The position numbers were made by a program, and so were the translations under genes. Positions 55,067 through 63,722 of a stretch of 64,000 bases of DNA are shown here, one piece after another. The stretch's first letter is position 1, and every line of letters begins with the position of its first letter. The stretch is from Pedobacter kyungheensis (GTDB taxonomy: Bacteria; Bacteroidota; Bacteroidia; Sphingobacteriales; Sphingobacteriaceae): the NCBI RefSeq assembly GCF_000812965.1, contig NZ_JSYN01000011.1:1-64000 (forward strand). Reading direction: 5' to 3'. The notes under the pieces were generated by a model. That model was given only the letters and a program-made list of their open reading frames with translations, ran no database searches and had not been told where the DNA came from.

Positions 55067-55807
55067 TTATAAGCTCATGCCACCATCCATTACAATTTCG
55101 GCTCCGGTTATAAAGCTTGCTGCCTCGCCACAAAAATAAGCCACCATTTTAGCTACATCTTCAGCCTTACCGATTTGTTTTAGTGGTACCCGCTCTAATA
55201 TCCACGCGTTAACCTGGCTCAGTTGCTCAGGTGTATAGCCTGCTTTATTCATAATTTCGGTTGCGGTTGGCCCCGGACTTACGCTGTTTACCCTGATTTT
55301 ACGGGGTGCCAGTTCTGTAGCAGCAATGCGCATAACCGCATTTAAAGCCGATTTACCTGAAGAATAAATAGAGCTATTTGCAGCATTCATACTAGCGGTG
55401 TTCGATGATAGGAAAACAACAGAAGCGCCATCGTTTAGCAGGGGAATAAACCTGCTCAGGGTAAAATAGGCTCCTTTAAAATTTACGCCGATTACGTTAT
55501 CGAATGCTGCCTCGGTTGCATTTTCTATCGTAGTATTTTCGAGCACACCCGCATTGATAAACAGGATATCAATTTTGTCAAATTGCTGCCCTACTGCAAA
55601 AGCCAATTGTTCTATATCATTTACACTACCCTGGTCTGCAATCATACCGGTAACACCAAGTGCAGCGGCAGCTTCCTCTACCGCAGTTTTTCTTCGGCCT
55701 GTAATAATTACTTCCGCACCCTGTGCTTTTAATTCTTTTGCGGTGGCATAACCGATGCCGCTATTGCCGCCTGTTACCAGTGCTATTTTTCCTTTTAAAT
55801 GTTCCAT
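55067..55807 (-). CDS. Short-chain dehydrogenase/reductase
   Basis: A 246-residue oxidoreductase from the ATG at 55807; the longer upstream frame crosses the divergent promoter. NAD(P)-binding TGGNSGIGYATAKEL, NAG, the catalytic Ser in FLSSNTAS, and YSSGKSALN (Tyr and Lys) are present, ending GAEIVMDGGMSL. The Arg pair in TGRRKT suggests NADPH. The substrate is unknown. It is divergent from an HxlR regulator with an operator between them, which usually means that regulator represses it until a reactive electrophile appears. Confidence 0.9.
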   Translation of the reverse strand: MEHLKGKIALVTGGNSGIGYATAKELKAQGAEVIITGRRKTAVEEAAAALGVTGMIADQGSVNDIEQLAFAVGQQFDKIDILFINAGVLENTTIENATEAAFDNVIGVNFKGAYFTLSRFIPLLNDGASVVFLSSNTASMNAANSSIYSSGKSALNAVMRIAATELAPRKIRVNSVSPGPTATEIMNKAGYTPEQLSQVNAWILERVPLKQIGKAEDVAKMVAYFCGEAASFITGAEIVMDGGMSL

Positions 55808-55845
55808 AGAATTATTTTTTTGTTTGAACAAAATTAAAGCTATAT

Positions 55846-55882
55846 TGGTATACTTTTGTAAGTAGTATAACGAAGTATACCA
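55846..55882. promoter_or_regulatory. HxlR-type operator in the divergent SDR/HxlR gap
   Basis: TGGTATACTT (55846-55855) and AAGTATACCA (55873-55882) are perfect 10-bp inverted repeats. A second palindrome TACTT-TTGT-AAGTA (55851-55864) overlaps the left arm. The motif resembles TACTT...AAGTA sites of HxlR/YodB-type repressors. It ends 2 bases before the HxlR start codon, so autorepression is likely. Confidence 0.7.
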
Positions 55883-55884
55883 GT

Positions 55885-56265
55885 ATGAACGACAAAGAAC
55901 TACTCGAGAAATCGAACGAAATTTTATCCAATCCACGCAACCAGGACGAAGAAATACAGGCTTTGCAGGATACGCTGTACGTTTTAAGTGGTAAATGGAA
56001 AATCCCGATTATCAATTCCATTTGCAATGGAAATCGACGTTTTCGTGACATTGAACGGAGCATTCCGGGTATTACCACCCGTATGCTTTCTAAAGAGTTA
56101 AAGGAAATGAGCGCCAATCAACTCATCAAACGCACAGTGGTTGATGATACGCCCGTGATTATAGAATACTCACCAACGGATTACTGCCATTCTTTTGGTA
56201 GCATTATTCTCGAAATGATAAAATGGGGCAAAGCACACCGGCAACGCTTAAGAGAAAAGCCATAA
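55885..56265 (+). CDS. HxlR-family transcriptional regulator
   Basis: A 126-residue winged-helix regulator. The HxlR core is clear: LYVLSGKWKIPIINSICNGNRRF (in part), RDIERSIPGITTRMLSKELKEM and the wing IIEYSPTDYCHSFG. Only two cysteines are present (in SICNG and DYCHS), and some family members use such residues to sense quinones or aldehydes. It probably represses itself and the divergent SDR gene through the 55846-55882 palindrome. Confidence 0.93.
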   Translation: MNDKELLEKSNEILSNPRNQDEEIQALQDTLYVLSGKWKIPIINSICNGNRRFRDIERSIPGITTRMLSKELKEMSANQLIKRTVVDDTPVIIEYSPTDYCHSFGSIILEMIKWGKAHRQRLREKP

Positions 56266-56298
56266 ATACAGGTTTTTGATCGTCTGTAAACACGAGAA

Positions 56299-56329
56299 AA
56301 CCTGCACCGGTTAAAATCCAATGCAGGTT
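56299..56329. terminator. Hairpin between convergent HxlR and DoxX genes
   Basis: AACCTGCA (56299-56306) pairs with TGCAGGTT (56322-56329), flanked by A-rich and T-rich stretches. Confidence 0.55.
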
Positions 56330-56357
56330 AAATAAATTTTGGGTGTAGTTAGTTTGC

Positions 56358-56753
56358 TTATTCTGCAACAGCTGGCGAATAAGTTGCTGCATAAATTTTG
56401 CGGAACATGATATAGGTTACCGATACCATAACAAAGGCTACAATGGCATCAACTGTTGCTGCGGCACCAATAACACTGAGTTTAGAAGAAAAAGCGAATA
56501 TGATATCGAAAAATATCCCGGCAAATACCCATTCTTTCAAACGCAGTAAACGGTTTGGTGTTAAAAGAACCGCAATACCCAATAATTTGGCTACGCCAAG
56601 CACGTAAATAAAGTAGGCCGGGTAGCCCAGTTGTAGCGTGATATCCCACACAATAGGGTTTTTGGTGAGTTCAAAAATGCCACTTGCGCCAAACCATAAA
56701 GCTGTTAATGCAGCACCAATCCAGTAAATTCTTTTTGCAATTTTAAGTTTCAT
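56358..56753 (-). CDS. DoxX-like membrane protein
   Basis: A 131-residue protein from the ATG at 56753 (an upstream alternative adds ten residues). Four transmembrane helices are visible (WIGAALTALWFGASG, AYFIYVLGVAKLLGIAVLL, WVFAGIFFDIIFAFS, DAIVAFVMVSVTYIMF). The pattern fits the DoxX-like family of small quinone-linked or redox-related membrane proteins. Function is unproven. It is convergent with the HxlR gene. Confidence 0.8.
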   Translation of the reverse strand: MKLKIAKRIYWIGAALTALWFGASGIFELTKNPIVWDITLQLGYPAYFIYVLGVAKLLGIAVLLTPNRLLRLKEWVFAGIFFDIIFAFSSKLSVIGAAATVDAIVAFVMVSVTYIMFRKIYAATYSPAVAE

Positions 56754-57163
56754 AATATTTCTTTTTTTAAGTTTCTGAAACAAAATTGCTTCAAAACAGC
56801 TCCCTAAACCAGCTATTCATACCCGAAATGGGCAATATTGAACCTGAGATGGACTGTTGGAAAGGTGAAGAAAAGAAAATGGATACAGACTAATAATTTT
56901 TTCTACCTTTGCAGTATTCCTAAAGGAGCAAACTTTTAATATCCAGGAATCATGACAGCGTATTTTTACATATCACCCCTTTCGCGCATTGCCTAACAGG
57001 CAGCAATTACTGTAGTTTTTGATTTTTGCGTATAACCCATTGGGTTACGTCTTTTTATGCTACTCATTGCATTTTGCTTTAGGCTTGAAAATGAAAGGTA
57101 TATCCTTATCTAGGACGAACTGAGATCAAACACAAATCTTAAGAATTATTAAATGGAAGTCCG
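56754..57163 (+). other. Structured leader region with promoter and short peptide frame
   Basis: A 410-base gap. A -7 box TACCTTTG at 56904-56911 is followed by ATTCCT/AGGAAT arms (56916-56921 and 56945-56950), a 14-codon frame (56952-56996), a TTGCCT/AGGCAGCAA hairpin near 56988-57006, and TAACCC/GGGTTA (57033-57047) with CTTTTT after it. The layout resembles an attenuator ahead of a regulated gene, here the frameshifted gene at 57164. This is inference from layout alone. Confidence 0.45.
56952..56996 (+). CDS. Possible 14-residue leader peptide
   Basis: ATG at 56952 opens MTAYFYISPLSRIA and stops at TAA 56994-56996. It begins 2 bases after the end of a short hairpin and is followed by a terminator-like stem and T-run. 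The peptide has two Tyr and one Phe in the first six residues, which could allow control by aromatic-tRNA supply, but this is speculation. Confidence 0.35.
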   Translation: MTAYFYISPLSRIA

Positions 57164-57888
57164 ATGGACATACATGAATTGCCGTGCAGGCTTAGATCTG
57201 CACGGGCAAAAAAACGTCTCGTAAAAACAGATCGGGATAAACAATTAATTGGTTTGAGCAAAAGACGCAGCATACTCGGGCACAGCAAAGAGCATTGCCT
57301 TTGGTGGAACTTGAAAAACCATATCAAAAAGGCTGGAAGCGATATTTTGTATTGCGGGAAGATGTTAGAGCCAGCACACTTGCAGAATTTTACAACAATT
57401 TGCTGGCTAAAATAAATACTGTTGAATATCATTACGATAAAACTTTTAAAAAGAAAAAGAGGAGGAAAGGACGGTACGGCTACGAAATAAGAAAGCAAAA
57501 CCTGCGTGAGCTATCCCCTTATTCATGGAACTGCAGCAGGCTTAATTTATCTGAGCAGGAAAAAGCCTGTTTTACACAAGTTGAAACTTTTGATATTAAA
57601 ACACGACGGCAGGAAATTAAATATGTAATTACAGAGCCCTGGCGATATGTGCTAAAAATTGCACCGCACATGATCACCCATAAAAAGATGATAGACAGTG
57701 ATATTGAACGCGAGCTGGATGACATTGCCCGTTATATTCGAAATTATGATTTGGCTCCGCGTATCGACCGTTTAATCAGGGGGAGAGGGTATAGCTATGC
57801 ATGGCATACGAGTTTGATTAAATATGGGGCACGTACAAAAAGAATCCCACAATTTCAAATAGCAGACGACTATATAGATTTATACTAA
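57164..57888 (+). pseudogene. Hypothetical basic protein, apparently frameshifted
   Basis: The first frame from ATG 57164 reads MDIHELPCRLRSARAKKRL and on to KRRSIL; the frame then has to change at about 57278 to continue into RALPLVELEKPYQKGWKRYF and to the stop at 57888. Adding one T between 57277 and 57278 gives ILWAQQRALPLVELEKP, a natural join, so a one-base deletion is likely; the repaired protein would have about 241 residues. It is strongly basic (KKKRRKGRYGYE), without signal peptide, and I do not know its function. A TTG start at 57295 for the C-terminal part alone is the alternative. Confidence 0.55.
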
Positions 57889-57901
57889 GCCATCTTTGAA
57901 T

Positions 57902-57940
57902 AATTTTCAGAAAATAATTATCATTTATTTTCTGAAAATT
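57902..57940. terminator. AT-rich hairpin after the frameshifted gene
   Basis: AATTTTCAGAAAATA (57902-57916) is perfectly complementary to TATTTTCTGAAAATT (57926-57940) with a 9-base loop. T-rich sequence is built into the arm. Confidence 0.7.
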
Positions 57941-58376
57941 TCCTCCTTACGTTTAAAGCTAGCTTGGTTTAGTACCAACTATGATTTTGAACCAGATGTG
58001 CTTTTTGTCTTCAATCAAAATAAACTGACATTGTAAACCTAATCAGTCTGTATTTTATGGTTTACTTTTAGGTAACATTTATGTTGCATAAAGTAATTTT
58101 TGAATTTGTATCATAATGGTTAATATTGAGTTGATAAATCGTTTTATCAAAATAACCAGATATGATATGAGCCGGGTAAACTGCCTTTGTTTTGCAGTAT
58201 AAACTGGTGTGAACAGATTTAATAGTTGTCTATAAATTTACATGACTGTATGTCTGCAACGCACAGGTTAACTGTTAGCCCATACCTTTTATTAGCTTGA
58301 TTATAACCTTGATCAGATCATCTTTGGATAATAGCTAAAACGTTTTTTCAAACATCATTTACTAAACTAAAACCTA
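57941..58376 (+). other. AT-rich upstream region of the fourth SusC gene
   Basis: A 436-base gap without coding content. I find no clear TAnnTTTG box and no direct repeats of the type seen before the HTCS-linked susC, so the control of this pair cannot be told from the sequence. Confidence 0.45.
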
Positions 58377-61300
58377 ATGAAAATCAATCTACTAAAGATT
58401 ACAGGGCTTTCTGTGCTTTTTTTGCTCAATGGCCCTGCCTTCTCCAGGCATCGGGATGCCGAGAAACCCATCAAACTTTCCATCAGTAAAATGCCTTCTG
58501 CTGAGGTACAAAACCGGAAGGTAATTACCGGTACTGTACTGGACGAAAAGAACCTGCCCATACCCGGCGTGGGGATTAAAAACCTTACCTCGGGCAAAGC
58601 AACTGTTACCAACGAAACGGGTAAGTTCAGCATCGAAGCAAACCCAGGCGAAGTACTGCGTTTCTCTTACGTGGGCTACGAAAACAAAGATGTAACAGTA
58701 GGTGCGGATAACAACCTTACCGTTAAACTGGGCGCAGCTGCTGATAACAAACTTGATGAGGTAGTGGTAATTGGATACGGTACCGTTAAAAAAACAGATT
58801 TAACAGGGTCTGTAGGCGTGGTAAAAGCCACCGAATTGCAGGAGCGTCCGGCTTCATCTTTAAACCAGGCCCTGGCAGGCAGGATTTCGGGGGTGCAGGT
58901 AAACACCAACTCGGGTCGTCCGGGTGGACAAACCAGCATTAAAATCAGGGGATTTAGCTCCATCAATACCAGTAATAACCCCTTGTATGTGGTTGATGGG
59001 GTAGCACTTCCGGTAGGTTCGCAAACGCAAAACAGTAATGCCATCGATTACATCAACCCTAGCGATATTGCATCGGTAGAGGTATTGAAAGATGCTTCGT
59101 CGACGGCCATATATGGTGCGCGTGGTGCCAATGGGGTAATTTTAATTACAACTAAAAAAGGTACGGCCAATGCGCAACGCGTTACTTACGATGCAGAATT
59201 TGGTATCAATACACTTGCTGCCCACCATGTAGAAATGCTCGATGCCTTTGAATATGTTAAAGTGCAGGATCTGGCCTACGAAAATATTAAAGTGTACGAT
59301 CCGGTGGGTTGGGCAGCAGGAAACTATGCCTCTACACCTGTGCCAAAAGCTGCAAGGATTGCCTTGCCACAGTTTTTCGATAGCAACGGAAATCCACTGT
59401 ACAATACCGACTGGTTAAAAGAATCAACTCAAAATAAACTGTCGCAAAACCACCAGCTGGGTTTTACAGGTGGCAACGAAAACAATACCTATGGTGTTTT
59501 TGCAGGCTATCGCGATGATCAGGGACTTTTACTAAACTCTTATTTAAAACGCTATTCGGGCAGGTTTAATTTCGATAGCAAAATAAAGCCCTGGTTAAAA
59601 GTAGGTGGTAACTTAAGCTACAACAACCAGGACGAAAATATTATAGACCAGGGAACCGGTGGCTTAAACTCGGTGCGTATGATTACCGAAGCCTTTCCTT
59701 TTTTGCCGGTTAAACTGCCTGATGGAAAATGGGGAGATAATAAACTGATCCCCTGGGCTGAAGGTGGTTCTAATCCCGTACATATCCTAACCGATAGAAA
59801 ATTTGGTTTAATTACCCAAACTGCCCTCGGAAGTATTTATTCTTCCATCAGTTTTAGCAAAGACCTGGAGTTTCGTACCCAGTTGGGCGCCAATATTGTT
59901 ACCAGAAATACCAACGAGTACAATGCCAAGCAACTGTATGGTATCTCCGACGGACAAAACGGAACCGCCAACATTACCGATGACCGCGAAACTTTCTGGT
60001 CGCTGGAGAATTATTTAACCTATAACAAACGTTTTGCCGAATCGCATGCCATTAATGCTTTATTGGGTATTTCGTGGCAGGCAACAAGTTTTTTCAGTAA
60101 CACCAGTCATGCCGAAAATTTTGTAACCGACTTTTACGGCGATAATAACCTGGGCTCAGGCAGTAAATCTATTTCTGTGGGTTCGAGCAGAAACCGTTCG
60201 GCTTTTAACTCTTATTTCGGAAGGATTAATTATGCCTTTAAAGATAAATACCTGTTAACCGTTACCGGTAGGGTAGATGGTTCATCTAAATTTGGCGAGA
60301 ACCACAAATTTGCCTTTTTCCCTTCGGCAGCGCTGGCCTGGAAAATTTCGGATGAAGAATTTTTAAAAGGCAATAAAACCATTTCCAATTTAAAATTCAG
60401 AACCAGTTATGGTTTAAGTGGTAACTCTGAGCTTCCTGCCTACCAGTCGTTAGCTACATTAGTGAATAACTTTGGTATTATTAACGATACCCGCGTAACT
60501 GGTATTGGTATCGGCCGCCTGGCAAACCCTGATTTAGTTTGGGAAAAAACCGCACAATATGATGCAGGTTTAGAGTTAGGCTTGTTTAACAACCGCATTA
60601 ATTTAGAAGCCGATATATACTATCGTAAAACAACCGATATGTTGTTAGATGCCCCGGTTCCACGCACTACCGGTTATGCCGTAATCAGAAAAAATGTGGG
60701 TTCGATGCAGAACAAAGGTTTAGATCTGGGCATTAATACAGTAAATATCCAAACCGATAACTTTACCTGGAAAACAAGTTTCAACATTTCTTTAAACCGG
60801 AATAAAGTACTTGCTCTGGCTACACCAGATGATATTTTTGGTGTGGGTAACCCTAACTTTACCAATCAAACGGGTATTATCAGGGTTGGCGAGCCGGTTG
60901 GCTCATTCTGGGGGTTGGTACGTTTAGGTACCTGGAGCGAAGCCGAAAGGGCCGAAGCTGCTAAATATGTAAGTTACCGCGGTGGTAAAACTTTGCTTCC
61001 GGGTGATATTAAATACCTCGATGTAAACGGCGACCATGCCATTACCGATGCCGACCGTCAGATTATCGGAAACGGAGCACCTAAAGGCTGGGGCTCATTT
61101 TCGAACTCATTCCGCTATAAAAACTTAGATCTGATTGTCGAGCTGCAATACTCGTACGGTAACGATGTGCTGAATATGACCCACCACTCGGGAGAAGACA
61201 GACAGGTACAAGCCAACAGTTTTGCCAGTGTACTAAACGCCTGGACACCTCAAAACCAGGATACGCCTATTGCGGCAATCAGAGATCAGGCTGCGGGTTA

Positions 61301-61577
61301 TGTAACCAACGTAGATACCCACTGGGTAGAAGATGGATCATTTATCCGGGGCAAAAACCTGTTGCTGGGCTATACTTTTAATAAATCGTTGGTAGAAAAA
61401 TTGCGTTTAAGCAAACTGCGCGTATACACTTCAGTGCAGAATTTCTTCCTGGCTACCAAATATACCGGTAACGACCCTGAGGTAACCACTTATGGCAATG
61501 CCTTTGCACAAGGGCAAACATTTTTCGATTATCCAAAGCCAACCACTTTTACCGTGGGCTTAAACATTGGATTATAA
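58377..61577 (+). CDS. SusC-family TonB-linked transporter (fourth pair)
   Basis: A 1066-residue importer. Signal peptide to about residue 23 (GPAFSR), carboxypeptidase-D-like domain (about 48-115, VITGTVLDEKNLPIPGVGI), TonB-box-like LDEVVVIGYGTVKKTD, plug (about 130-250, ending RGANGVILITTKKG) and a barrel ending FTVGLNIGL. It is the canonical SusC form, unlike the second SusC of this window. The SusD partner starts 26 bases after the stop, and a LacI regulator follows the pair. Confidence 0.94.
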   Translation: MKINLLKITGLSVLFLLNGPAFSRHRDAEKPIKLSISKMPSAEVQNRKVITGTVLDEKNLPIPGVGIKNLTSGKATVTNETGKFSIEANPGEVLRFSYVGYENKDVTVGADNNLTVKLGAAADNKLDEVVVIGYGTVKKTDLTGSVGVVKATELQERPASSLNQALAGRISGVQVNTNSGRPGGQTSIKIRGFSSINTSNNPLYVVDGVALPVGSQTQNSNAIDYINPSDIASVEVLKDASSTAIYGARGANGVILITTKKGTANAQRVTYDAEFGINTLAAHHVEMLDAFEYVKVQDLAYENIKVYDPVGWAAGNYASTPVPKAARIALPQFFDSNGNPLYNTDWLKESTQNKLSQNHQLGFTGGNENNTYGVFAGYRDDQGLLLNSYLKRYSGRFNFDSKIKPWLKVGGNLSYNNQDENIIDQGTGGLNSVRMITEAFPFLPVKLPDGKWGDNKLIPWAEGGSNPVHILTDRKFGLITQTALGSIYSSISFSKDLEFRTQLGANIVTRNTNEYNAKQLYGISDGQNGTANITDDRETFWSLENYLTYNKRFAESHAINALLGISWQATSFFSNTSHAENFVTDFYGDNNLGSGSKSISVGSSRNRSAFNSYFGRINYAFKDKYLLTVTGRVDGSSKFGENHKFAFFPSAALAWKISDEEFLKGNKTISNLKFRTSYGLSGNSELPAYQSLATLVNNFGIINDTRVTGIGIGRLANPDLVWEKTAQYDAGLELGLFNNRINLEADIYYRKTTDMLLDAPVPRTTGYAVIRKNVGSMQNKGLDLGINTVNIQTDNFTWKTSFNISLNRNKVLALATPDDIFGVGNPNFTNQTGIIRVGEPVGSFWGLVRLGTWSEAERAEAAKYVSYRGGKTLLPGDIKYLDVNGDHAITDADRQIIGNGAPKGWGSFSNSFRYKNLDLIVELQYSYGNDVLNMTHHSGEDRQVQANSFASVLNAWTPQNQDTPIAAIRDQAAGYVTNVDTHWVEDGSFIRGKNLLLGYTFNKSLVEKLRLSKLRVYTSVQNFFLATKYTGNDPEVTTYGNAFAQGQTFFDYPKPTTFTVGLNIGL

Positions 61578-61603
61578 ACATTAATTAAAGAAAGGATATC
61601 AAA

Positions 61604-63160
61604 ATGAAATTAAATATAAAAAACATTGCCGCCCTTTTGTTACTGGGTGGAGTGTTGGCAGGTACTGTGGGCTGTAAGAAATTTTTGGATGAGACCGACC
61701 CCACCAATCTTTCGCCAAGTAGTTTTTATACGCTGCCCGAGCATGCCGAAGCTGGTATAGCAGCTGTTTACTCAGAGCTTAGGTTTATTGGTAATGGTGC
61801 AGGTATTTTCTCTAACAACTGGCAGATGCTGGATGCGCCGACTGGAATACAATCTACCGAAACGGCACAAAATTCGGATTTAAATAACCTTTACTCGTTA
61901 ATTTACGATGGTACCAACCTGCATGTTAACCAGAACTGGAATGGCTTTTATAAAGTAATTGCACAAGCCAACCTGGTGTTAGATAAAGTGCCGGGCATTA
62001 ACCCGATGGATAATGCGCAGAAAAAACGGATTTTAGGCGAAGCAGCTTTTGTTAGGGCCTGGGCTTATTTTTACCTGGTACGTTTGTGGGGCGATGTACC
62101 TTTGATCGTAAAACCGATAAACAGTCCTAACGACCCTAATTTTGCTCCTTCCAGAACACCGCAGGAGCAGGTTTACAAACAAATTGTTGATGATTTGATT
62201 TTAGCCGAGGCCGCAGGATTGCCATACATGGATGCTACGGGTCGTGTATCAACCGCTGCTATTAAAACCGAACTCGCCAAAGTATACCTTACCATGGCCG
62301 GGCAACCACTTAACAAGGGAACAGCTTATTATAAACTCGCAGCCGATAAAGCCAAAGAAGTAATCGATTATTCAACTGCGAACCCAACTGCGCTGGGCTT
62401 GTTTCCAACTTATGCTGCCCTACACGATGCCAAAAACGACAATAAACTGGAGCATTTGTTCGGTGTTCAGTATAACGATGCGGCTGGCGCAGGTAATCCC
62501 CTGCAATCATCTTATTTGCCACTACACCAGCCATTGGTTTCTAAAATTGATGGAATTGGTACTGCTATTCCTACCGGCGATTTTTACACTTCGTATGAGG
62601 CAGGCGATTTGCGCGCAAAAAACAGGGAAGGTTATTTCTTTACCGATTACTATACCGATGGATTTAAAATGCCGTTGATTAACCGTGGCAAACCTTATAT
62701 TTTTAAACACTTCGATATTGTTGCAAATGGAACATTGGGTACAGAAGGTACTAGCCGCAGCGACCTTAACATTCCGCAAATTCGTTATGCCGAAACGCTG
62801 CTAATTTATGCAGAAGCACAAAACAGGGCCGATGGTGCGCCTAATACGGCAGCTTATACCGCATTAAATGCCATCAGAAAAAGAGCACAACTTGGCGACC
62901 TTGCTGGTTTAACCCAGACTACTTTTGAAGAAGCCGTTTGGAGAGAACGCTGGCACGAACTGTGTTATGAAGGCATTCTTTGGTTTGATATGCTTCGTCT
63001 GCGCAAAGTTTACAACGAAAGCACCAATGGCTTTGATAATTTTGTTGGGCATGTGAATAAGAGCGTGAACCAGCCTTTGCAGACTAAAAACCTGCTTTTT
63101 CCAATACCTACTTCCGAAATCAGAAATAACCCGAACCTTACTCAAAATACGGGTTATTAA
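61604..63160 (+). CDS. SusD/RagB-family lipoprotein (fourth pair)
   Basis: A 518-residue surface lipoprotein. The lipobox is TVGC (Cys24 of the signal peptide). Core motifs are GEAAFVRAWAYFYLVRLWGDVPLI and the C-terminal WRERWHELCYEGILWFDMLRLRKV (in part), ending FPIPTSEIRNNPN. It binds the ligand for the SusC encoded upstream. A terminator-like hairpin follows, so the pair forms its own transcript. Confidence 0.94.
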   Translation: MKLNIKNIAALLLLGGVLAGTVGCKKFLDETDPTNLSPSSFYTLPEHAEAGIAAVYSELRFIGNGAGIFSNNWQMLDAPTGIQSTETAQNSDLNNLYSLIYDGTNLHVNQNWNGFYKVIAQANLVLDKVPGINPMDNAQKKRILGEAAFVRAWAYFYLVRLWGDVPLIVKPINSPNDPNFAPSRTPQEQVYKQIVDDLILAEAAGLPYMDATGRVSTAAIKTELAKVYLTMAGQPLNKGTAYYKLAADKAKEVIDYSTANPTALGLFPTYAALHDAKNDNKLEHLFGVQYNDAAGAGNPLQSSYLPLHQPLVSKIDGIGTAIPTGDFYTSYEAGDLRAKNREGYFFTDYYTDGFKMPLINRGKPYIFKHFDIVANGTLGTEGTSRSDLNIPQIRYAETLLIYAEAQNRADGAPNTAAYTALNAIRKRAQLGDLAGLTQTTFEEAVWRERWHELCYEGILWFDMLRLRKVYNESTNGFDNFVGHVNKSVNQPLQTKNLLFPIPTSEIRNNPNLTQNTGY

Positions 63161-63183
63161 CAAAATACTTTGGTTTGTTAGAT

Positions 63184-63219
63184 GAGGGTGTCCCAAATTT
63201 TTTGGGCGCCCTTTTTTTG
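63184..63219 (+). terminator. Intrinsic terminator after the fourth SusD
   Basis: GAGGGTGTCCCAA pairs with TTGGGCGCCCTT with a bulge and G-T pairs, followed by a run of seven Ts. Confidence 0.75.
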
Positions 63220-63250
63220 CTTACTAATGAGTAAAGTAATTTTAATGTTT

Positions 63251-63405
63251 GCCACGGAAACACTGCATTCACGGAATTTAAAAATATTACTGCTTCATCG
63301 CGAACGCGGTTTTATAAGGAAAGGAACCAATGCGGCATTCAGCATATGGAATAATGGACTGGGTTTAAAAGTCAAATACTTCCGTGTTTTATGCGTTTCT
63401 GTGGC
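63251..63405. repeat. Imperfect inverted repeat of about 155 bp
   Basis: GCCACGGAAACACTGCATTC (start of 63251-63276) is partly complementary to TTCCGTG...TTTCTGTGGC at 63380-63405. The spacing of the arms recalls the 54753-54887 element, though the sequence differs. Confidence 0.5.
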
Positions 63406-63423
63406 TTATTGCTTTTTTACAAT

Positions 63424-63500
63424 GATTTGTCGCTGCGCATGGTGGGAAGGTTTCATTGCCACAAGGATTTGTCGCCGCGTATGGTGGGAAGGTTTCATTG
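63424..63500. repeat. Two direct copies of a 35-base unit
   Basis: The units at 63424-63458 and 63466-63500 both start GATTTGTCG and end GGTTTCATTG, with two differences (CT/CC and GC/GT), and a 42-base period. Confidence 0.75.
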
Positions 63501-63722
63501 TAATTTACCGGATTTAGCTTTTTAACCAGGTGAATTTAAAATCATTTAGAAGCCCTTTCATAGCTTCAGCATTTAACCCTAAAATCATCCTTGACACAAA
63601 AAAACTGAAATTTATTACATCGTTGGAAATGGATGCAAAGGCCAGTTTCGGGCCTATTTCGGTACTGAACTTTTATCGCAGGCCGTGCGACTTTTATCTT
63701 AGCTGAAATCGCAGCGTGAGCT

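Larger units (their letters stand above)
63161..63722. other. Repeat-rich gap before the LacI regulator gene
   Basis: A 562-base gap. It holds the terminator at 63184-63219, an imperfect inverted repeat (63251-63405), and two direct copies of a 35-base unit (63424-63500). Frames crossing it are made of repeat sequence and are not counted as genes. Confidence 0.55.

Noticed and set aside
57139..57498. 119-residue minus-strand frame opposite the frameshifted gene
   Set aside because: It is the antisense shadow of the basic protein and has no family motif.
63182..63517. 111-residue frame in the gap before the LacI gene
   Set aside because: It starts inside the terminator and consists largely of repeat sequence, with the same residues repeated at its end because of the 35-base direct repeats.
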